Source: an uncultured Bacilli bacterium
GTDB taxonomy: Bacteria; Bacillota_I; Bacilli_A; RFN20; CAG-826
Assembly: GCA_944358895.1 (NCBI GenBank)
Contig: CALVSB010000013.1
Coordinates: 1 to 47,182 of the forward strand
Direction: 5' to 3'
Length of the DNA stretch: 47,182 bases
The notes beneath the pieces were generated by a model. The model saw nothing but the letters and a program-made list of their open reading frames with translations, had not been told where the DNA came from and ran no database searches. Below are positions 32,483 through 40,090 of this stretch, piece after piece (within the stretch, counting starts at the first letter, position 1; each line of letters starts with the position of its first letter). The position numbers were made by a program, and so were the translations under genes.

Positions 32483-33804
32483 TTCATCTCTCCTTCTCCG
32501 AGAAAAATGCGATAGAACGTATAGTCATGCACATTAAAGGGATTGCCGGCAATCATTCCTTCCGGATAGAGGCGGCTTGCCTTGTAGCGTGAATGGCGCG
32601 TCCACTCCTCATGTTCGCCTTGATCGCTTATGAAATCGATGGCGTGTTTGCTGTTTTCAAGAGCCCGCATGGGGGCAATGTTTTGACTAGTAAAGACGAG
32701 TTGCCCTTCGGAATAAGAAGCAAAAAAGGATATAAGTTTCTCCAAATATACTTCGTGGATTGAAGCGTCTAGTTCATCGAAAAAACCAATGCCGCCTTTC
32801 GCTACTTTTTCTAGCATTTGGAAGAGGTTCACTATCCGCCGGATGCCTTTGCTTTCAAGCGAGAGGGCAACGGAATAGTCCTCATAGACGAAAACGAGAT
32901 TGCACACAACAAAAGGCCCAACAGGTTTCTCACTGATTTCTATCTCTCTGAGGGAAGGCTTAAATAGATGAACAAAATCCCTTAAATGAGTAATAGACTC
33001 ACGGAGCTTCGGAAGATCATCTTTCATTGAAACGATGTCATAACCGGGTAGTTCGAGATAATTGAAAGATAATCCCTTTTGAGCTTGTTCCATGGCATCC
33101 ACGGCTTTTCTCATCGCCTCGGTTGATCGCAAGATATTTTGAGGGTTGAACGGAACATTTTGATCTTCGACAAAAATGCTAAGAGACCCGAAAAACGACT
33201 TTATCAAATCGACGATTCGCCTAAGTTCCGATCCGCTTTCAGCCCTTTCTGAATTCGAAACGAAAGAGGACGAAAGAAGAAGGTTGTGGAGCTTATCCTT
33301 TAAATCGTTCAAAACCGTCTCAGACAAGTCCTTAGGAAGAAAACAAATTTCTCCTTCTTTGGCCTCGAAGACAGGTTTCTCACTTCGATTAATAGAATTC
33401 CCGATGATTTTGCAGATTTTTTCTTCGGCTAGGCTCCAGTGGCCAGCATCGGATTTCAAAACAATTTCATACGAAAGGAAATCCGTGATTTCGTTATCTT
33501 TCTCTTCGTCATAGCATGCAAAATAAACTTTCGCGTGAAAAGGGATTCCCAAAAAGGAAAGATGACTTGATAGATAATCATCGGAGAAGGAAAGATACCT
33601 GGAATTTGTCGCTACGCTTTTTAGTAAAAGAAGGGATAGCAGAATCGAGGTCTTTCCTGATCCATTGGTTCCGTAAATTGATTTTACGTTAGTTGTCTTA
33701 ACTTCTAAATTCTTCGGTATCTTGGCATCATGAAAGTTGAGGACGAGCGGCTTGGCGATGTTTCGCATCCCTGATGTTTCAAAACGATAAAGAAAGAAAC
33801 GCAT
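32479..33804 (-). CDS. AAA15/ABC-type ATPase, AbiLi/RloA-like
   Basis: The 441-residue protein begins with the RecF/OLD-like strand-turn (MRFFLYRFETSGMRNIAKPLVLNF) and Walker A YGTNGSGKTS (44-53). A long helical insertion follows. The ABC-like signature is LESKGIRRIV (about 325), Walker B is GIGFFDELDASIH (about 346-358) and the switch segment is LVFTSQN. Such ATPases sense phage infection and release or activate a partner nuclease. The downstream RloB/TOPRIM gene overlaps by 4 bp. An SD (GGAGGG) and TATAAT precede the ATG, and a perfect inverted repeat overlaps the -35 position, suggesting repression. Confidence 0.75.
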   Translation of the reverse strand: MRFFLYRFETSGMRNIAKPLVLNFHDAKIPKNLEVKTTNVKSIYGTNGSGKTSILLSLLLLKSVATNSRYLSFSDDYLSSHLSFLGIPFHAKVYFACYDEEKDNEITDFLSYEIVLKSDAGHWSLAEEKICKIIGNSINRSEKPVFEAKEGEICFLPKDLSETVLNDLKDKLHNLLLSSSFVSNSERAESGSELRRIVDLIKSFFGSLSIFVEDQNVPFNPQNILRSTEAMRKAVDAMEQAQKGLSFNYLELPGYDIVSMKDDLPKLRESITHLRDFVHLFKPSLREIEISEKPVGPFVVCNLVFVYEDYSVALSLESKGIRRIVNLFQMLEKVAKGGIGFFDELDASIHEVYLEKLISFFASYSEGQLVFTSQNIAPMRALENSKHAIDFISDQGEHEEWTRHSRYKASRLYPEGMIAGNPFNVHDYTFYRIFLGEGEMK

Positions 33805-33825
33805 GGACTTTTTCCCTCCGATTGC

Positions 33826-33831
33826 ATTATA
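33826..33831 (-). promoter_or_regulatory. -10 box of the AAA-RloB operon
   Basis: TATAAT on the minus strand, 21 nt before the ATG and upstream of a GGAGGG ribosome-binding site. Confidence 0.55.
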
Positions 33832-33846
33832 TACGACTAATCAATA

Positions 33847-33866
33847 TAAGTGATAATCTTCACTTA
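33847..33866. promoter_or_regulatory. 20-bp palindrome, candidate operator
   Basis: TAAGTGA and TCACTTA form a perfect 7-bp inverted repeat around TAATCT. It is centred about 28 bp upstream of the -10 box, overlapping where a -35 hexamer would be. Confidence 0.45.
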
Positions 33867-33930
33867 AGTTTAATTGTCAAAAGCTAAGAAGACTAATATG
33901 AAGAATTGCTTTCACAAAGCCTATATAGAG

Positions 33931-34248
33931 TCATCCTTCCACCTTCAATAGGACAATTCCCTTCGCAAAACCCCCACGCTTTTCCTTCTTTTCGAGCCGA
34001 ATGGCCTCAACTTCCTGCTTATCGAGGCCGATTTCTTCTTCAAGGGAGTACACCACTTCAAGTAGGTCGGCCATTTCCTCGGCCGAAAGGGAAGAGCGCA
34101 GTTCCTCGGTTTCCTCGCCGATCTTGTCTAAGAGATAGCCTATCTTTTCGGCCCGATTGGCAATCCTCGTCTCGCAGGTCTTGCCATCCGCTTCGATGAT
34201 CTCGGGAATGCGGTCGCGGACTAACTTGTCGTAGAGCTTGATGGCCAT
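33931..34248 (-). CDS. MazG-like/PRA-PH-type nucleotide pyrophosphatase
   Basis: The 105-residue all-alpha protein starts KLYDKLVRDRIPEII and shows the NTP-pyrophosphatase motif GEETEEL ... EEMADLLEVV (EExxE followed by ExxD, about residues 44-62), which binds magnesium. Such house-cleaning enzymes split NTPs or dNTPs to monophosphates. It lies 4 bp after the HNH gene as last gene of the four-gene DruH/DruE-like operon. In that setting it could deplete or adjust nucleotide pools during phage attack (inference), or could be a passenger. Confidence 0.75.
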   Translation of the reverse strand: MAIKLYDKLVRDRIPEIIEADGKTCETRIANRAEKIGYLLDKIGEETEELRSSLSAEEMADLLEVVYSLEEEIGLDKQEVEAIRLEKKEKRGGFAKGIVLLKVEG

Positions 34249-34252
34249 GGTA

Positions 34253-35260
34253 CTACCCTTTCTTCGGCTTCCAGCCGGTCTTTACTCCATTGTAAGCAGC
34301 AATCCGGGCAAGGGCACGCATATCGTGATTGCCCAGGTTGAACCGCTCGTTTCTCTTTTGGACGAGGTCTAGATACTCAGTTGACGGTATGGCATCGCGT
34401 TTCCCATTATTGCAGCTACGGCAGGCGAAGACAAAGTTCCATTCGGGGTCACTTTTGATGAATGACCAAGGTATGACGTGGTCGAGTTCGCCTTCGCCTT
34501 TTCGGAGAGGCTTGCCGCAGTAAAAGCAGATGTTGTTTCCACCGCAATCGCGTTCCAGGGCTTCCTTGAATGGCTGGAGGTTGACCCGCTTCGTTATTTC
34601 TTCGAGTTTGGTCGAAAGATAAGGTATCGGTTCAAGCCCGTGTTCTTTCAAGATCTTCTCGCACATCTTCAGCCATTCGTAGTAATTGACCTGATCGATC
34701 AGGCTCTTGTGGTGAGAAAGGAAGTCCATCGAATTTTGGTTTAGCCAAAGGCAGTTTTCTTTCTTGGAGAAACCATAGATGAGGCCTTCGGTATCGTAGT
34801 AGAAAGCCCCGATGACGTTTTCCTTGAAGACCGGATATGCCTTCTTCATCGCCTCGATTTTCACGTCAGTCCGAAGAGACTCAAAAGGAGCTTTCAGCAA
34901 AGGATTCGCAGAAAGCATATCCTTAAAAACGCGGGCAATGCCGCTTGTTTTGCCTTCGCTCGTCATCGGCATCTGCGGAATGTCATAGAGAACCACCGCA
35001 TTCCAATAGATTGTCACGAAAGTCGAAGCGATAGTTCTTAAGTCGAGATAGAAAAGGCCATCGTCACCCTTTTCGGACGAAAAAAGATTGTCGAGGAGCG
35101 ATTTCAAGAAGCCGAACTTATAGGTTGCGCTATGTTTGCCTTCAAAAAGGGAATGAGCCAGGCAGGCAAAGAAATCAGCCGAAGAATTGTCCTTTAGTTC
35201 TCCTTCTTTGAGGCGGTGTCCACCGCCGTACATTTTCCCCATACTTCCAGAATGCGCCAT
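34253..35260 (-). CDS. HNH endonuclease
   Basis: The 335-residue protein has a C-terminal HNH domain: CFYCGKPL (about 245), ELDHVIPWSF (the DH pair, about 260), then the Asn in EWNFVFACRSCNNGKRD with the second zinc CxxC (about 275-290). The first 230 residues are a helical domain without a recognised motif. The start codon shares one base with the stop of the DruE-like helicase gene (TGATG), so the nuclease is translated in step with it. It probably cuts DNA as part of that system. Second in-frame ATG codons at residues 7 and 10 are alternative starts. Confidence 0.8.
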   Translation of the reverse strand: MAHSGSMGKMYGGGHRLKEGELKDNSSADFFACLAHSLFEGKHSATYKFGFLKSLLDNLFSSEKGDDGLFYLDLRTIASTFVTIYWNAVVLYDIPQMPMTSEGKTSGIARVFKDMLSANPLLKAPFESLRTDVKIEAMKKAYPVFKENVIGAFYYDTEGLIYGFSKKENCLWLNQNSMDFLSHHKSLIDQVNYYEWLKMCEKILKEHGLEPIPYLSTKLEEITKRVNLQPFKEALERDCGGNNICFYCGKPLRKGEGELDHVIPWSFIKSDPEWNFVFACRSCNNGKRDAIPSTEYLDLVQKRNERFNLGNHDMRALARIAAYNGVKTGWKPKKG

Positions 35261-38200
35261 CAGAACATCAATATTTTAGATGCTAATTTTTCCTCTTTGA
35301 CATCGTTTTTTTCCACGAAATGAGAAAGGAAATCAATAGCTGCAAAACGGTCCAAGCTGTCGTGAGCCCTTTGATTTTCGTAGCTTCGAAGGCACTTATA
35401 GCAGGATGGATTGCAATCGCAGTTCACCATATTCCGATACGCCACATTGAAAATTGCTTCAATCACATCGCCCTCATTCTCAATGATTTTCCGAGCATAC
35501 CCGGCTCCGCCCGGCACGGCATCATAGAAGACGATGGAATAGGAGAGCCGACCATCATTTGCCGAAGGCGCCAAAACGGCCTTTAGCTCGCTCCTTTCAA
35601 TACTTAGCAAATCGGTTGCAGCAAATAGAAGAGCATACATAGCCGAGAGCATCGTTTTGTAATCTGAAGTATCAATGCCAAAACTTAATTTAACAACGTC
35701 GGTATTAAAGACGTGATGTAGCCCAAACCGTTGGAGGTCATGCGATGAGCAGTCATGCGAACCAAAGAATGAGCGATGAGCTCTCTTGGTGTGGATGACG
35801 TTTGCTTTATTCGCCATTTCCTTTGTGGCTTTCAAATCACCTTCGATTTTCTCGTCCTCGCAGAGAGAGTAGCCACAAACCGGGCACACGTAGAACGATT
35901 CGACCGAACGGATAAGAAGGGAGTCATTAGACGAGGACTCAGCAACGATCGGTATTCCACCAAGTTGAAATTCAATGGTTTCGATATGCCGCCGCTCAGC
36001 GTTCCCAATATAAATGTCTTCAGATCGATAGTTCTTTTGCTGATGCCCCATCGGAACTCTTTTTCCATCGCCCTCTGTCAAGAAACCAGCTCGCGGTTCG
36101 ATGCTCGGAGAGAAATCGGCGCGTTCGATGATCCTTCCGCAACTAGCGCATGAAACTCCGTCAGCCGGGACATCAGTCAAGCGGAAATTGATAGCCCCAC
36201 AATCGTCATGGGAACATTTGGCAATATAGGAAGTATGAAACGAGTGAGCGGCAGCTCCGACAGCGGTTCTCCTTATATATCGGCTGGTGTACATCTTTCC
36301 GTTCGCGATTACCTCGCTCGACGGTGCATATTCGGCAATGGCCAAAGACAAATCACGTGCAAGCCGTAAATCGCAGCGATCGACATTGTTTTTTACCTCG
36401 AGTTCAACCGTATCGACCGGGAATCCGTAATGAGGAAGAATATTTCCTCTGACCAGGAATTCGATGAGAGGCGACGACTGATAAAGTTTGAGCCGCCTAG
36501 CGATTCGATTAACTTCGTCCCATTTCTCTGCCTTCTTCATGCTTTCGATGGCCCCGTTAAATTCCGTGACATTGTTGTCGTATTCGCTAATTAGAGTCGT
36601 AAAAGTCCCTGTGGGGCCTATGAATGAGTCAAGCCACGAAAAATCAGTTATTCCAAGGCGCTTATGAAGATCGTTAACGTCAGGGATTGAGGCTTTCAGC
36701 ATTTCGAGCAAGCGAACGGGACGAGTCAAAAGCCATTTTTCGAAATCCTCATATCCCTTTTTGTTTATAAACATCTCAATCCTGTTGCCGGCATATTGCT
36801 CAGGATGGTCGGAGAAGTACATCGAAAGAGCCACGTCATATATGTGGCGACGAACAATTTTCTCGTTATCCAGTTTGAAAACTGGCGGGTTGATTATTCC
36901 ATCGATCATTAAAGTAGGGTTTTTGAAATAATTGAGGTCGTGGGAATTCGTCCTTGCATAGGTTAAGCAGTAAGCCGCCGCATCAAGACTTCGGCCGGCC
37001 CGGCCGGCCCTCTGGGCATAATTCGATGGCAATGGCGGGATGTTGCGGAGAAAGACCGTCTCGAGATCGCCGACGTCGACGCCCATCTCAAATGTCGTAG
37101 AGCAAGAAAGGGCATTGATTTCTTTCTTTATGAACTCTTCTTGGTACCGCAGACTTTCCTCTCGGCTCAGCTGGGCAGTATGTTCCTTCACAAAAAGAGG
37201 AGACATCAATTTAGAGTTATATAAAGCGGCATAATGGTTTTTCGTTTGAAGATCGAGGGGATCAACCTCGTGAACAACACCGCCGCAAGAAACGTCTGAG
37301 CGATGGCCTTCATGGCAAAAAGCCGAAATCCGTCCGCATTTCTCGCAAAAATACCAGTGGGCTCCCTCCATTCCTGGGACAAGTATTTTAAAAAGGGAAG
37401 TGGGAATGGCAAAAGACTCGGGCGAGTGCCCTGCAATTCTTTTTAAACCACAGCATCCAATCAGGACGTAATCCCAAAACTCGCTAAGGAAGTCGATTGC
37501 CGCATCGACTTCCAACTTTAAAAAGTTTTGAACAAGTTTGACTCTATTATTTAGGATGTAGGACCCATTCTTTCGCTTGGATGGGAGGAAAGGAGTCGCA
37601 AATAAATTCTCCGAAATGTCGGAACCATTTTTGAAAACCCCGCGCTGAATCGGGGTATAGAAAATGTACTCACGGTCATCATCGCTGAGCAAGGCAGAAT
37701 CAGCAGGGACGACCGCGCCAGCCTTAACAAATTCGAACGCCAGTAAGTTAACAAACGAACGTGCATCCTCTTCTGAAATGTTAACGCCCGGCCACTTCAC
37801 GATAGCATTGATAAGCTCGGCATTGCTTGCTCCCTCAAATGAAAATTGCATAAAGCCAAGAGAAGCCAAAGACGTTGGGCTTGTGGCACGAGATAGTTCA
37901 TTGAGAAGAGCCACCCAGGCTTGCGATTCACTTACATCGGTTAATTTGCTCTGATCTGAATAGCTGGCCGCAAAAGTCCGTTTGGAGCAAAAATACGACT
38001 TAAGAGGCCCAACCAAGTCATCGATGGTAACACCGTTCTTTATGTCATCATGCCTGGCTTGAAGAATGTGGCAGATGCCCCGGCGACGGAGGAACTCTTT
38101 GTAGTTGTCCGCTAGATAACATGCAAATTTGGCAGCTTCTTGACGGCTATCAGAAAAGATAAGGAATTGCCGTGCTTTTTTCTCTTCATCAGGCGGCAAA

Positions 38201-40077
38201 GATCGCGCCAAACTTGAGAAGTGGCTGAGCCCGCTAGAAGTTTTGGCAGCGGGACGATAGATTGTTTCCGGGAGCTCTTCGTAGAGAGCAACAGCTAAAA
38301 CAGAGGTGGCTGCATCGTTTCCAAGGTAGAACCGTGAATAGTGAGAATTGTTTCTGTCGCAGGCGAGGCAACGGTCACCTGTTTTTCGCGCTTCAACGAG
38401 TACATAGGCAGATGGGTCATGGTCGCACGGCCTGGTAGAGCGTCTTTCTTCCACAATGGCTCCGCAATGAGGGCAGAGAAGATAGCGTTTTGTTTTTTCT
38501 TCATCTTTTTTCTCTTCATTGCCACCGGTGGCGATGGGATGAAGATATGTTGTATCTCTATCGAGACGGCTTGCTTGAACAAAGCGTGAGCCTTGTGTCT
38601 TCCCTACTAGAGCATAGTCGCCGCAGTCATTGCAGATGGCAATCTCAAAAACGGCATCGCCTTTGTCATCCTCTTTCTTTCTTGTGAGATAGAGTTTCGG
38701 GCCATCGACCAATGAAACGTAAGCCCCTTCCAAACCCCTAACAAAAAAGTGGTATCGGGCATCGACCAAGCATTCATTGGCGCGGCGGGCTTTTGATGCA
38801 AGCGAAACCAAAGAAATTAGTTCTTCCTCGGAACTCAATCCGATGGATTCCCAAAGTCCTTTGAGATTTACGGACTTCCCACCTATCCCTGTAAAAAAGG
38901 AGCGAAGGCGATTGAATTCCAGACTTTTGGGAAGAAAGTCAAAAAGTATTTCCTCGTCAGTCCCCGCGATGTGCTCGATACCATAGCTGTCGAGAACTTC
39001 CGAAACGCTATTCTTTTCGTCAGCGAGCTTAAGAAAAAGTGAGGGGTCAAAGGAAACAGCATCTTTGCTTGGCTCAAAGGCTACGCGCGAAGAGCGAATA
39101 ATGGATGATTCATTAAAGAATGAACCAGTCAAATTCTTGGCAAAGCGAACGATGTCATCATCGGAACCAGGACCAGTTCCTAGCGTTGCGCTGGTAAGGA
39201 TGAACTGAACATCGCCGCCATCATGTATCCGGGCTTTCAAACGCCTTAGAAGCATCGAAGTCTCGATTCCAGTTGCCCCACTATATACATGGGATTCGTC
39301 CAACACGACATAGCGAAACGATGAACCAGAAAAGATAACGTCGTCAGCCGGGCGAAAAAGCAAATGCTCAAGCATAGCGTAATTGGTAAAGAGAATGTTA
39401 GGCGGCGTTTCCTTCATCCGGTCGCGCGAAACAAGTTCATTAGGAAGGACATCCCTTAGCTTCTCGATCGTTTCGCCGGCGAACATAGAACGATAAAGAC
39501 TGATCGCATCTTCTTCCTTGTTTTCAGTTCCACCGTTGTATACCCCAAAAGTTATGTCTGGATAGTCCATCAGGATTTTGCGGAGGTTTTTAACCTGATC
39601 ATTGGCCAGAGCATTCATTGGATAAATAATCATCGCTCGAATGCCAGGTCCGAGAGTTTCCTTCTCTTTCTCCCGCAGCAACTCGTTAATAACCGGAATG
39701 AGGAAGCAATTGGTTTTGCCGCTCCCCGTCCCGGTCGTGATAACTGCATTATTCCCTCCGACAATCTGACGGATGGCCTTTTCCTGGTGGCGGTAAAGAG
39801 GTCTATTTAAAGGCAAAACCGGCGGCACGCCCGGTCGGTGTCCTGACTCCAGTTCAGCAAATAGAGGAGAAAGAACCCCCTCATCGATAAGGCTTGCAAT
39901 TGAATGGCCTTTTTCAAAAACGCTATTCATTTCCAAAAAGGGGCCATTAGAAACGAAGTTTTCGAGACTGCTTTCAAACTGCGAGCGCAAAAGCGGATCC
40001 CTAAGTCTGTAGGCCGTATCGATGTAGTTCGCGAATTCCTCTTTGATTGCCTTGGAAGCTTTGAGCGGGTTGAACAT
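35260..40077 (-). CDS. DruE-like superfamily 2 helicase with DUF1998 domain
   Basis: The 1605-residue protein has SF2 helicase motifs: YRHQEKAI (about 95), Walker A TTGTGSGKT (114-122), DEAH-type LDESH (about 257), SATLG, helicase-C STTFEMGVDVGD (about 995) and QRAGRAGR (about 1023). Cysteine pairs suggest several zinc knuckles, for example CNDCG, CPHCG, CEKCG and CPVCG. The C-terminal DUF1998 has GGAGYA and CDCNPSCYKCLRSYENQRAHDSLDR (about 1550). Length and domain order fit DruE, the signature helicase of Druantia anti-phage systems. It follows the DruH-like gene by 13 bp, with AGAGG before its ATG. DISARM and MrfA-type helicases are less likely, on length and domain order. Confidence 0.8.
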   Translation of the reverse strand: MFNPLKASKAIKEEFANYIDTAYRLRDPLLRSQFESSLENFVSNGPFLEMNSVFEKGHSIASLIDEGVLSPLFAELESGHRPGVPPVLPLNRPLYRHQEKAIRQIVGGNNAVITTGTGSGKTNCFLIPVINELLREKEKETLGPGIRAMIIYPMNALANDQVKNLRKILMDYPDITFGVYNGGTENKEEDAISLYRSMFAGETIEKLRDVLPNELVSRDRMKETPPNILFTNYAMLEHLLFRPADDVIFSGSSFRYVVLDESHVYSGATGIETSMLLRRLKARIHDGGDVQFILTSATLGTGPGSDDDIVRFAKNLTGSFFNESSIIRSSRVAFEPSKDAVSFDPSLFLKLADEKNSVSEVLDSYGIEHIAGTDEEILFDFLPKSLEFNRLRSFFTGIGGKSVNLKGLWESIGLSSEEELISLVSLASKARRANECLVDARYHFFVRGLEGAYVSLVDGPKLYLTRKKEDDKGDAVFEIAICNDCGDYALVGKTQGSRFVQASRLDRDTTYLHPIATGGNEEKKDEEKTKRYLLCPHCGAIVEERRSTRPCDHDPSAYVLVEARKTGDRCLACDRNNSHYSRFYLGNDAATSVLAVALYEELPETIYRPAAKTSSGLSHFSSLARSLPPDEEKKARQFLIFSDSRQEAAKFACYLADNYKEFLRRRGICHILQARHDDIKNGVTIDDLVGPLKSYFCSKRTFAASYSDQSKLTDVSESQAWVALLNELSRATSPTSLASLGFMQFSFEGASNAELINAIVKWPGVNISEEDARSFVNLLAFEFVKAGAVVPADSALLSDDDREYIFYTPIQRGVFKNGSDISENLFATPFLPSKRKNGSYILNNRVKLVQNFLKLEVDAAIDFLSEFWDYVLIGCCGLKRIAGHSPESFAIPTSLFKILVPGMEGAHWYFCEKCGRISAFCHEGHRSDVSCGGVVHEVDPLDLQTKNHYAALYNSKLMSPLFVKEHTAQLSREESLRYQEEFIKKEINALSCSTTFEMGVDVGDLETVFLRNIPPLPSNYAQRAGRAGRSLDAAAYCLTYARTNSHDLNYFKNPTLMIDGIINPPVFKLDNEKIVRRHIYDVALSMYFSDHPEQYAGNRIEMFINKKGYEDFEKWLLTRPVRLLEMLKASIPDVNDLHKRLGITDFSWLDSFIGPTGTFTTLISEYDNNVTEFNGAIESMKKAEKWDEVNRIARRLKLYQSSPLIEFLVRGNILPHYGFPVDTVELEVKNNVDRCDLRLARDLSLAIAEYAPSSEVIANGKMYTSRYIRRTAVGAAAHSFHTSYIAKCSHDDCGAINFRLTDVPADGVSCASCGRIIERADFSPSIEPRAGFLTEGDGKRVPMGHQQKNYRSEDIYIGNAERRHIETIEFQLGGIPIVAESSSNDSLLIRSVESFYVCPVCGYSLCEDEKIEGDLKATKEMANKANVIHTKRAHRSFFGSHDCSSHDLQRFGLHHVFNTDVVKLSFGIDTSDYKTMLSAMYALLFAATDLLSIERSELKAVLAPSANDGRLSYSIVFYDAVPGGAGYARKIIENEGDVIEAIFNVAYRNMVNCDCNPSCYKCLRSYENQRAHDSLDRFAAIDFLSHFVEKNDVKEEKLASKILMF

Positions 40078-40090
40078 AGGGTGCTACCTC

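Noticed and set aside
32479-35260. Septu-like (PtuA ATPase plus PtuB HNH) reading of the AAA ATPase and the HNH gene
   Set aside because: The ATPase has its own promoter and is coupled to the RloB-like gene, while the HNH gene is coupled to the helicase; a MazG-like gene and a promoter region lie between.
35260-40077. DISARM (DrmA/DrmB) assignment of the helicase
   Set aside because: In DISARM the helicase and DUF1998 are on separate proteins and a phospholipase-D-like DrmC follows; none is seen.
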